Assembly: GCA_963920665.1 (NCBI GenBank)
Contig: OY987269.1
Coordinates: 10,728,501 to 10,792,500, forward strand
Source of the DNA: Straminergon stramineum
Lineage: Eukaryota; Streptophyta; Bryopsida; Hypnales; Calliergonaceae
Direction: 5' to 3'
Length of the DNA: 64,000 nucleotides
Part shown: positions 48,339 through 57,836 of the stretch, in pieces
Position numbering within the stretch: the first letter of the stretch is position 1
How the letters are laid out: every line of letters starts with the position of its first letter
Position numbers and translations under genes: made by a program
Notes under the pieces: generated by a model
Seen by the model: only the letters and a program-made list of their open reading frames with translations
What the model was told of the DNA's origin: nothing
Databases searched by the model: none

Positions 48339-48929
48339 CAGCGTGTGTTCACGAATTTGTTTGCAAATCTGGGTGCGGTTGAGGGTTAATCACGCGATGA
48401 GTTCTCCAGCTTCTTGAGTGACGGCAGCGTGTGTTCACGAATTTGTTTGCAATCTGGGTGCGGTTGAGGGTTAATCGCGCGATGAGTTCTGCTGCTTGTT
48501 GAGGGACGGCAGCGTGGAGATGGTGTTTCCGATTCGCGCGATCAGTTCTTCGGCTGAACCGTGGAGGCTGCTCTTGGGGATGGCATGCGCTTGGTTGTGG
48601 GTGCGCGATCAGATTGGTGGTGGGCTTAGGGTGAGGAGGTGAACGAAGGGGTCGGCGATTCCTTGTGCGGGGGCGCTTGCTTGTGTGTGCGCGATCAGTT
48701 GTTTGTGCCCGATCAGTTGTTTGTGCGCGACCAGTTGTTTGTGCGCAATCAGTTGTGGAATTCTGTTTTGGGGTCAGCGGCGTGACAAAGGTGTTCCCGA
48801 TTCCTGGTGCGGGGTTTGCTTTTGAGGGGTTCGCGATCACCGATTCCTGGCGCGGGGTTTGCTTTTGCGGGGTGCGCGATCACCGATTCCTGGTGCGGGG
48901 TTTTGCTTTTGCGGGGTGCGCGATCAGTT
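48339..48929. repeat. Three adjacent GC-rich tandem repeats inside the nested element
   Basis: First, an ~84-bp unit starting CAGCGTGTGTTCACGAATTT at 48339, 48424 and (degraded) 48508. Second, an ~18-bp unit GCGATCAGTTGTTTGTGC about four times at 48687-48757. Third, a ~43-bp unit GATTCCTGGTGCGGGGTTTG at 48799, 48842 and 48885. The word CGCGATCA is shared by all three. Open frames here (170 codons at 48807-49319, 163 on minus) are repeat-driven and not accepted as genes. Confidence 0.75.
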
Positions 48930-49233
48930 CTGCTGGGGTGTGCAAGGTTCACCAGCGTGGAGGATGGTGTTCGGGATTGTTTTAGCTTGCTTGTTTGTGC
49001 GCGATCAATTGTGGTGGTGTGTTCAGGTCAGCGGCGTCACGGAGTGCGGGTGTTGTTCGTGTGTTCGTTTGTGCGGGGGTGTTTTCTGCTAGTGTGTTCA
49101 CGACGGTGCTGGGGAATCTTCGGGCGGGGGTTCTGTATGCCTGCGATTTGTTTTGGACTCGTGTTCACGGCACGGCAGCGAGACGAAGGTGTTTGCTCTT
49201 GCTTGTGGAGGGGTTGTTTGGGTTTAGGGTTGT

Positions 49234-49464
49234 TTGCAGCGGTACTTGTTGAATCCACACATAGAGGTTATGCTGCAGTATTATCGCAAATACGTTGGAC
49301 GGGACAAATTCAAGTATGACCATACTGATAGCAAGTGGATTGACATTGACTGCGTTATATGTAACGTGACCTTGGCGTACAACCCTCAAAATGAGGTGTA
49401 CAGTCTGGATCGGAATGATGCCGAGCACTTGCGGCAGTTTCTGGCAGACCACAGTGCCCGCTGA
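49234..49464 (+). CDS. Unrecognised 76-codon frame, possible captured exon
   Basis: The protein-like sequence includes MLQYYRKYVGRDKFKYDHTD, IDIDCVICNVTLAYNPQNEV and DRNDAEHLRQFLADHSAR. It has balanced composition with a C-x2-C pair, unlike the repeat-driven frames around it, so it may be a real exon fragment carried in the element. No family is recognised. It lies directly upstream of the PPR fragment but in unrelated sequence. Confidence 0.35.
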   Translation: MQRYLLNPHIEVMLQYYRKYVGRDKFKYDHTDSKWIDIDCVICNVTLAYNPQNEVYSLDRNDAEHLRQFLADHSAR

Positions 49465-49559
49465 CTTTCGGTGGATCACCTTCGGCCTCCCATACTTCAG
49501 ATGAGTCCTAAACCTTCGCAGTGGGGCAGAAAAGTTCATGTGGTGGTGATATTGTGGGC

Positions 49560-50140
49560 TACAATGGGATGTACGGGGGGCAATGCGCTTGTTCACATGC
49601 ATTGTAAATGTGGCAGTGTGGATGATGCACAATGCGCTTGTTCACATGTTTGGTAAATGTGGCAGTGTGGATGATGCACAATGCGCTTGTTCACATGTGT
49701 GGTAAATGTGGCAGTGTGGATGATGCACAAGTGAAGGAGGAGTTGTGGAGGATCGCATGAATTGCATGGACCGTGAGGATTGGTGGAGTCGCTGAACATG
49801 GCTGTGGGCACAAACCAGTTGAAGTGCTTCTTCAAGTGCAACCGGTTGGCCCTAAACCAAATGCTATTCCTTATGCAATTTTTTTGAATGCATGTGCACA
49901 TCTTGGGGCCTTGTAGAGCTGAAAGTAGAGCTGAAAGGAGGACTTCAGTCACATTTGTGTGTGAGGGATGCACTTGTTCACATGTATTGGAAGTGTGGCA
50001 TCTTTTTTGATGCATGACTGTTTTCTGAGAGGCTGCTGGTTTTGTCAATCAGACTTGTGACTTGTGATTTATGGGGTGCAGTGTAATCACTTGGAATGTG
50101 ATGATTGGTGGATTTGCAGAACATGGTTGTAGGAGTGAAG
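49560..50140 (+). pseudogene. Pentatricopeptide repeat (PPR) gene fragment
   Basis: Phrases typical of plant PLS-class PPR proteins appear in order in shifting frames: GNALVHMHCKCGSVDDAQ (49579-), then a LFTCV-type copy, and near the end VITWNVMIGGFAEHGCRSEG. These match the PPR consensus around 'ALVDMYAKCG...A...F' and 'TWN-x-MI-x-GFAEHG'. PPR proteins bind organellar RNA; this fragment has many stops and three 49-bp copies of one repeat segment, so it is non-functional. It is probably captured from a host PPR gene by the surrounding element. Confidence 0.75.
49581..49729. repeat. 49-bp tandem triplication within the PPR fragment
   Basis: CAATGCGCTTGTTCACATG starts at 49581, 49630 and 49679, each followed by TAAATGTGGCAGTGTGGATG. 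The 49-bp period is not a multiple of three, so each copy shifts frame. Confidence 0.9.
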
Positions 50141-50280
50141 GAGCTGATCACTTCTCCAATTGGTTTGGGGTGACTATGAGTCTCATGTACAAGTAGACAT
50201 TTGTGTCATAGACTCTAAATTTTTTTTCACATGTGTTGGATGGCTTAGAACTGCAGCTTGTTGCCATAGTTTTTGTAAAT

Positions 50281-50412
50281 GATTTGTAATGTTTGTGTTT
50301 TTTAACACCTTTAGTACATTAAACTCTTTCATTACTTTTTCATTTGTAATGTTTGTGTTTTTTAACACATTTTGTACATTAAACTCTTTCATTACTTTGT
50401 CATTTGTAATGT
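50281..50412. repeat. 60-bp tandem duplication
   Basis: ATTTGTAATGTTTGTGTTTT followed by TTAACAC and ACATTAAACTCTTTCATTAC occurs at 50281-50340 and 50341-50400, with a third partial start at 50401. The copies are almost identical, implying recent duplication. Confidence 0.9.
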
Positions 50413-50765
50413 CTTGCTTTTATTTAGCATTTGTGCATGTATTTGTCTTCAAGTATGCATTCTAATGTAAACACATCCATTTTTTGCCTTAAAGTTGAAT
50501 CTTGTGGGTGTACAGGGCATATCTTGTCACTTTAATTCTCATTACTTGTTAAATTAGTTTTGTTCTTTATAAAGAAAATAGCCTCCAATAAATTCAGCCT
50601 ATGTACGTATTATAAGTAAAGATAGGCATGATAATATGGGCTCTAGGGGGGTTTATAAGTAATTATAGGGGCCTGAAACTTCAGAAAAATAAATAAATAC
50701 CCCCCCTAAATATACCCCAGCGCCGCACGTGGTACCCAGAAAATATGAAGAGTGTCCTCCCCGGG

Positions 50766-52110
50766 GTCTAAGGAGAAGGATGAAAAGAAGTGGTACCATA
50801 ACATGGACTTCGAGGATTTGGAGAGGCCTATCTCGGAAGAGGAGGATGGTGAGTCTGTATTTGATGATGGAGATGCCATGAACTATGCTATGCACAATTC
50901 GGATGAAGAAATGTTTGAGCCCTAATCGGAACAATGAAGACTTCAGAGTCAATGATGAGGACATGTACAAGTTTCGATTAGATGAGGACGAATGTGGGCT
51001 TCACGAAGATGTACCTTCAATAGCTAGATTTATGGATGGAATTGGGTTTATGAGTAGCCAAAATCTTCTAGCAAACATGGAGGATACGTATGTAGAGAGA
51101 ATGGCCACCAATAGGGCTATAGTTGCGAATGATGGGAGTTTCGAAAAAGATGAAGCAATTCTAATTTGCGGTGCTCCATCCACGATAGTGGCGGTAGAAA
51201 AAAATGATCAATACAACGAAGAAGGAGGATGTGAGGTGAACATCTAGATGAACGTGCGAGGTGCAAATGTTGCGTAAATAGTAGTATCGGCAAGCAAGAA
51301 ATGTGGGGAAGCAAACATTGAAAATGCCAAACTACACGAAATACAAGACGATGTTGAGGCATGTTTGATGGGGTCGGGCTACCCAATTTTTGTCAACAAT
51401 GGTGTTGGCAAAAAGCACCTTAGGGAAGATTTCGAAGAATCTCCATGTAGTGCTCCTCCCCATGCACTATTCAGAAGCGACAGCACAAGATTGGATGGTT
51501 CAAGGAAATCACAGCTTGGAAAAGGACATTTGTCTCTTCCAAAAGAGATGAGTTTGAGAGGCAATTCAAGTCAAACCATTTTATCATGTACTAATGATGG
51601 CAAGGATGAGACATGGCTTCAATGTTTGTTAAACATCGGGGCCATCCACCACGACATTCCATAAAATCATCAGGCTAGAGAATGCAATCTTTGAATGCAA
51701 TGCAAGTAGTGATTCAAGGAGCACCGAAAGGAGGGATATCAGAGGTTGAAGAGTCCATCAAAGCCCATAAAAAAAGAAGGATGCAACCTTATGCTACCTC
51801 CCCAACCAATAGATCGAATGTGGGTAGAACTCCACTTGATACATGTCAACTTTCTTCAAAGAAGAAAATGAAAACAATCCCTAGCCTTAAAGAAGGCATT
51901 AGTAAGTGCATATTAAGAGCCAAAAGGGAAAAGAAGACAGGTAGATCAATGAGATCATTGACATGTACACAAGTACAAGAAGAAGTGCCAATTGTACAAT
52001 CTTCATCAGACGATATGGAAGACACATCCAATGATGAAGATGACAGATGGAGAACTAGATGTGATAGTAGCGAGGCTAAGGTGAAAAGAGATAGTGATTA
52101 CAAGCCTTAG
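50766..52110 (+). pseudogene. BED/DUF659 hAT transposase, plus copy, C-terminal extension
   Basis: After the nested insertion the frame resumes as SKEKDEKKWYHNMDFEDLE with an acidic stretch (SEEEDGESVFDDGD), parallel to KEKDEKKWYLENAPLENVE in the minus copy. A longer, less conserved middle (frames at 50885-51247 and 51365-51664) follows. The end is RAKREKKTG...SSSDDMEDTSNDEDD...EAKVKRDSDYKP, matching QAKREKKMD...KVKGDSDYHP of the minus copy. The acidic C-terminal extension beyond the hAT dimerisation domain is unusual for plain hAT transposases. The frame is broken by several stops. Confidence 0.7.
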
Positions 52111-54640
52111 AGATTTATACTCTTGTAGGCTTAGGTGTCTAGGTGCTCATGATACATCGAGCATATAATGCAGTTCAAGCAATTGATTGTTTGATGCTTT
52201 CATTGCATTTGTAATTTGTTTATTGATGTTGAAAATACGATTCAATTTTCTTGGTTGCAAACACAAGAAAAAGTCCAAAAAAAATTGATTGTGTTCTTTT
52301 TTCTTAGCATCAAGCATGATATATTGCAAGATACTTGTATAATGCAACAATTTTGACGTCATGATGGTCATATATTAGATAATATTCAAAGTGAAAAGCA
52401 TTTTGAGGTTGTATGTATTTTTTTTCCATCCTTTTTAATGACAATTGCAATTATACTATTATAGTAGTTCCAAAATCACAAGTGCAGACCTCATTTTCTA
52501 AAGTTCCCTACCAATTTTCTATACGCCACTAGCTGTCCGCTCGTGTGCCCATCTTCCCGTCCGCCCGATTGCCCGTCTGCCCATCTGCATTTATCAATGG
52601 TAAATTTGTGGACAGGGTTTTTTACCCACTAGACTTGCAATGCCTGCCGAGTCCGGACATCCGATTTTTAGACATGATTTTGGTCGGGAGGCTGACTTTT
52701 GTCAACCCTAGGCACTCTACGTCATCCGTTTTGCTTGTTGCTGTGCTCACTGCAAGGTTTTCTGATTTGATCTAGGGTTTTGTTGTTGTTGCTTGATGGC
52801 TATGGCAATCCATTTTTCTCTCCGCGCTTCGCGATTTGCCTCCCCTTCTCCCTCTCCTCTCCTCCTTTTGTGGACTTGGTTTAGGATTTTTGGTTTCCTT
52901 GCAATTTAAGAAAGAGGGAGATAGGGCAGAAGAATTTGTTGCACAAGGATACTATTGACAAGATTCTCTATTGCTTTCACAAGTTGAGTTTTGTGAGAAA
53001 GAGAGATGCTCCATGCTCGCAATATCAGTTGCTTGGAATACGACGCTCCATTGTTCCTTTCTTGTAGTTGTCAAAGTAGAGTTTGAGACACTAAATCAAG
53101 TAGTGAGCATGAATACACTAGAGGCCAAAGATTTGAGCTTTTCAATAGTTTTCGAGACATGTACAATACTCCCTAGATGCCTCATGTAGTCAATGATTCT
53201 GTTTTGATAATCAAAGCCATCGTTATTAGAGATGTATTAGGTTCAAATAAAATCTACGATGGTTGTAAGTGCCATTTTCAAATTTCTACAAAACTGACAA
53301 CTTTGACACTTTTGGTAATTCAACTTCACTTGTTGGAATGTTATTGGAAATTCCCAAGGTATTGAAATGAAGTCACAGCTACATAATCCCAGCTTCTCCT
53401 CATTCACATACATGCCTTTGACGACAATCCAAAGCATGAGGGCTAAGGTCTGCATCCTTGCCCGATCTAGAAGGCGACAACATCACCCGTTAGCTTAAGT
53501 TAGGTAACAAATTCCCAAGTTCCCACATTATGTTTACAAGATACTGACAATGTTTGCAAGGCTATCTACATCCTCTAAATTTTATTTCAAATCAATCTAT
53601 CAATGAATTCAACTAGAAAGAGAACTACGATAAATCTAATCTTAGTGTTAAAGCAAAAAGAAAATTAGAATTCTTGGTTTTATTAATTCATTTAGCTATT
53701 GTGCTTTCCAACCACATTTAGCTAAATATTGGAGTGTTTTTATCTGTTCTTTTTTCTTCCACTAAATCCAAGGAGATTGATAGTTGTAAGCCCCTATTTC
53801 GTCATTGGAGACTCACTTATCTTTTTTTGATTTTTTTTTCAAAAATAAGTGTGGAAAATAGTACAAAAAGCACCCAAAAGAGTGTAAAATCAAAACAGGT
53901 GTGTTACATGCTAGCAAGGTTGTCCCGGATGTACATCTATGGCGAAATTGTATCCAAAAATTGGACGTCCGAACACCCAGTTTCAATAGACATGGTGGAC
54001 AAGCAAGTGGGCGTGGGGGGGGTAGGCATTTAAATGCCCAATTTCTTGGAAAAAAAATGGGCAGCTTCAATCTTGTAGAAAAAAAAGGGGGTAAATATGT
54101 TAAAAAATGCCATGAAGTACTCTAGTCAGCACATACAAAAATTGCATACAAAAATTACATATTGAAAATTGCATATTCAATGTTGGCCTCCTTCGATGCA
54201 ACTATGCAAGTCTCCAAATTGAAGGAGCTAAGAAACTCAGAACCTTATTGAAAGAAAGTCCACTTAACCATTGGTCCAAAAAACAAAAACAAAACATGGG
54301 GTGACTGTGACATTGGCAGATTTAAGTTTTGTTGCAAGGTTAGTTGCTAATTTCATAGAGTTCTATCGCTTTAGAAATTATCTTGTTCAATTTATTTAAA
54401 ATTCATAACAAAAAATCACACAATGAATTGAATGAAAATTTCTAGAATGTTGTTCAAAAAACAAAAAAATTCTTGAATGTCACTTGGAACAAAAACTAGA
54501 CAAGTAACTCAAGTGAGGGAACTGGATAGTGTCATATATTTCTTCAAGATAAATTGAACAACTTGTACTACTAACATTTCTTAGCTCATCATCTCTCTGA
54601 ATCAAAAGAATTTGAGCACCTATAAATGTCCTAGGTGCAA
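52111..54640. other. Spacer between the two tail-to-tail units
   Basis: The first ~60 bases still align with the 3' flank of the minus unit (CTTAGAGATTTATACTCTTG, GGTGCTCATGA). A CCGTCCGCCC-rich island lies at 52530-52600. Short frames at 52971-53189 (plus) and 53455-53243 (minus, with CSCDFISIPWEFPITFQQVK) have balanced composition but no recognised domain. The remainder is AT-rich. Confidence 0.45.
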
Positions 54641-54661
54641 GCCCCTTCTAAGATTAAATTC

Positions 54662-57083
54662 CTAAGGGTGGTAATCACTATCTCCTTTCACCTTTGCCCC
54701 ACTACTGTAGTCTCTTGATTGGAATCCATCGTCATCATCCATTAATGTATTCTCTTCATCATTCGACAAAGGTGATTCATTGCCCCCTCCTTTTTCTTGT
54801 ACTTTTCTAGTTAAAGAAGCTTTTTGCTTAGGCTTGTCCATCTTTTTCTCCCTCTTCGCTTGCAACAAGGTTTTCCTACATGATCTCAAATGATTCACCT
54901 CCAAAATTGTATGTGTCACCATCCGTATCCTCGTCTTCATTAAATATTGAGTTGTCCTTGCTTGCTTTGTGTCCATGTTCCTCATTTTCGTCAACATCAA
55001 CACCTTCTTCGTCTTCATCGTCTTCGCTACTCTCGTCTTCCGCCTCAAACCCCTCGGGTTCTTGTAATTCTACATTTTCAAGTGGTGCATTTTCAAGATA
55101 CCACTTCTTTTCATCCTTCTCCTTTAATGCGGCCAAGACTCTTGAAATTGTGTACACATACACCAAATCCATGGCTCTTTTTGTTTTCAACTTGTTTCGA
55201 GATTTGTTGTGAACGAAAGAATAGCTACTCCAATTTCATTCACATGAAGATGAGGATATTGGTTAGCCCAATATTCTCCTTGCAATTGGAGCAATTAGCT
55301 TCCCACAAGCGCCTTCAAAATCCCACCAAGTGTGTGCCGATAATTTTTGTTCACTTGGATCCAACATGTTGTGGAAAGAAGGCTCCCTAAGTCGAAAAGC
55401 CATGAACTCCTTCACAACGTTTGCATAGTCTCCACGTTTACAAATTCGCATGAGAACACACTTGCATGCATTGGTTGCCTCAAGATCGTCGGCTAGTTCT
55501 TTATCTTGAAGTAGGTAGGGGTTCAAGAGAGTTCTTGTATAATGGAGATCACTCTCCACCATTTCCCATCGGACTTGGAACGCTTCTCTAAGTGGTTTGG
55601 CAAGTTCGGGGCTTAACCAAAAAGGTGCAATTTCTAAATCCACCACATGTTTCCATATTTTTCTCATAATATGTAAAACCTTGCCTGTGCATGGCATCTT
55701 TGCATCAAAATCACATAGGCCATACACAACAACACCCATCAAATCAACAAAATTGGTACAATGCCTCCCAAAATACTCACTGTTTATTATCTTCTTCGTC
55801 CCTTGAGACTTCATGCGACTTTTTGTTTTTTTATCCTTCAACGTCCTCACGTATTGTTCCCAATGTGGATCCGTCACACTTTGTTGGAGTGCTCCCTTAA
55901 TCTTCAACAAATGGTGAAGAGCAATGAAATTCAAGGCAAATCTTATCTCCTTTGGCATCAACAAGCTGAGGTCCTTTTTGTAAGTCTGAAATATTACAAG
56001 TGGCATGTGTCGCTTCCTAAAAAACGTAAGAACCATGCGGGCTTTTTCCACTACATCCGTCACCTAGGTTTGCTTTCTCCAATCTTTAAGCAACAAATTT
56101 AAGGTGTACACCATGCAACCTTGAAAAGAAATATGCGGATACTTCTCTGTTATAATTCTACATGCTATGGGGTTCACAAGAGCATTGTCCATTGTGATTT
56201 GTACCACATTCTCGGACCTCACCTTCTATATGAATTCGTTCAAAATAGTTGCCAAATACTCTGCATTTTTTTCGAACCCACTTGTATCCACGGATCCCAG
56301 GAATTGCTCCCCCACGGAAGACATGAGCATGGCATTCACCAATGGTTGATTTGTAACCGAGCTCCATCCATCAATAGAGAAGGTTGCACCAAATTTTCTT
56401 ATACTATCCTCGGTCTTCTTATGTAGCTTCACCTCAAGATCTGCCTTCGCTTGGTCCAACAATTTTGTTCGTAGGGCAAGGTACGATGGCGGATTGTATG
56501 GCCTTTTAAACTTGGTTGTCTTCTTTACTACTTCTTTGAATGCCGTAGACCGAGAAACTGCAAACAATATGTTTGCCAAATAGAAGAAATTAGCCTACAC
56601 CGCATCCAAATTCCGTCTATCCACTTCTTCAAAACTATCTACTAGCCGGCTTTGTCTTTGAGGCCTATTCGTGGAAGACGGTAGGGTTGGACATTGTCCA
56701 CTTGATGTTTCAGCATTATGATTTATCCTTGAAGACACACGACCTATCTGTTCTAGCATTGGGTTTGAATCTTCCTGTGTTGAACGTAGTGAGTCCCTTC
56801 CATTTGAGATATTGCTAGCGACTCTCACTATGCTCTAGCCATCCACGTTGTCAAGGGCCGATCTTGATGGGAACATCCCTTTACAAAGGCCAAAAAGACT
56901 TTGAATTGATGGTGCCAATTTTAGACATAAGCTTATTCCTTTATCTCGAACACCGTCTTTGCCTTCATATCCTAGGTGGCTCAACATGCGGCACTTCCGA
57001 TTTGCAAACACCAAGTCACATGCCTTGCACTATACTTTACTTCTTGATGGAATACTATACCAATCAAAGAAGTCCTTATCCAT
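54662..57083 (-). pseudogene. BED/DUF659 hAT transposase, minus copy, better preserved
   Basis: Starts at ATG 57083 (MDKDFFDWYS). The BED-type finger CKACDLVFANRKCRMLSHLG is preceded by the same in-frame TAG as in the plus copy. DUF659 lies at 56579-56158 (TEDSIRKFGATFSIDGWSSV, VQITMDNALVN). A 266-codon open frame (56063-55263) covers the central region with VLTFFRKRHMPLVIFQTYKK, KMPCTGKVLHIMRKIWKHVV and MVESDLHYTRTLLNPYLLQD. The dimerisation motif reads SSSCE*NWS, with a TGA where CERNWS is usual in the family. An acidic region (DESSEDDEDEEGVDVDENEE) and the end KVKGDSDYHP follow. Five or more stops make it non-functional. Its BED, DUF659 and dimerisation order equals the standard plant hAT arrangement. 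Confidence 0.9.
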
Positions 57084-57603
57084 TGTGAAAAGCTTCCTTC
57101 AAGTTCAAGTTTCAATCCCATCTCAAGTTCCAATCAATCAATCAAGTCACATATATGAAATATAATGCGTGTGTGAAGCCTTGGAAACTAAAGCCCCCCT
57201 ATCCATTGAACTATGCATTACCAAGAAAAGGACACAAAAATTGCAGCTCCTAGCCCTTGTAAATCTTAACATTCAGTTTCTCAAGAGTGCTTGCAAATGT
57301 CTTTTTCCTTGCTCTTATACTTTTGAGGTGTTGAGTGCTCTATGGTTTGACAGGTACCATTGGAGAATTGCCAACGCATGGGCAGATGAGGCAAACGGGC
57401 TATCTTCTTTAAAATCAATTTTGTAGTTCAGAGTGGCCAACGTGTAAGGATTATTGGATTAACATTTATCAAAGGATTACAAAACAAGTACAAAGTGGTA
57501 CAATATAATATTCATTTGAATTTGGAACGAACAATAAACTAGAAATTGAATAGAGCATGTATTCTTGAATTCAACATAGTCAAGTGAAATTATAATAATG
57601 AAG

Positions 57604-57605
<2 letters not shown>

Positions 57606-57654
<49 letters not shown>
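57606..57654. repeat. (AT)n microsatellite
   Basis: About 24 uninterrupted AT dinucleotides in the spacer between the two genes of the minus unit. Confidence 0.98.
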
Positions 57655-57836
57655 CGAATTGAAATAAAAACATATTTTCCTTGCATACATGTATATGCAT
57701 TACAAGTACGTCTCCATGTATACGGTGGACGACATCCTAGTCGTGAAAACTTCTAAACCACACAATGCAAAATTATATTTTCAATGCCACAAATATAATT
57801 ATATAATTCTATGCTATGAAATTCAACATTTTCTTC

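Larger units (their letters stand above)
47921..50765 (+). mobile_element. Nested 2.8-kb TIR element carrying gene fragments (Pack-type)
   Basis: The ends CTAGGGGAGGACACTT and, inverted, CCCGGGGAGGACACTC share a perfect 12-bp core GGGGAGGACACT. They are flanked by 8-bp near-duplicates GTCCAAGG (47913-47920) and GTCTAAGG (50766-50773). Removing the element rejoins the hAT frame (...FKVIAMSK to SKEKDEKKWY), which parallels the uninterrupted minus copy (LAALKEKDEKKWY). An 8-bp duplication fits hAT; 8-9 bp would also allow Mutator. The interior holds GC-rich tandem repeats, a 76-codon frame and a PPR fragment, with no transposase of its own. Confidence 0.7.

Noticed and set aside
48349..49319. 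Long Arg/Thr/Pro- or Cys/Val-rich frames on both strands
   Set aside because: They overlap on both strands exactly over GC-rich tandem repeats, so they are composition artefacts.
57477..57686. Minus-strand frame with a Tyr-Ile repeat
   Set aside because: Translation of the (AT)n microsatellite.
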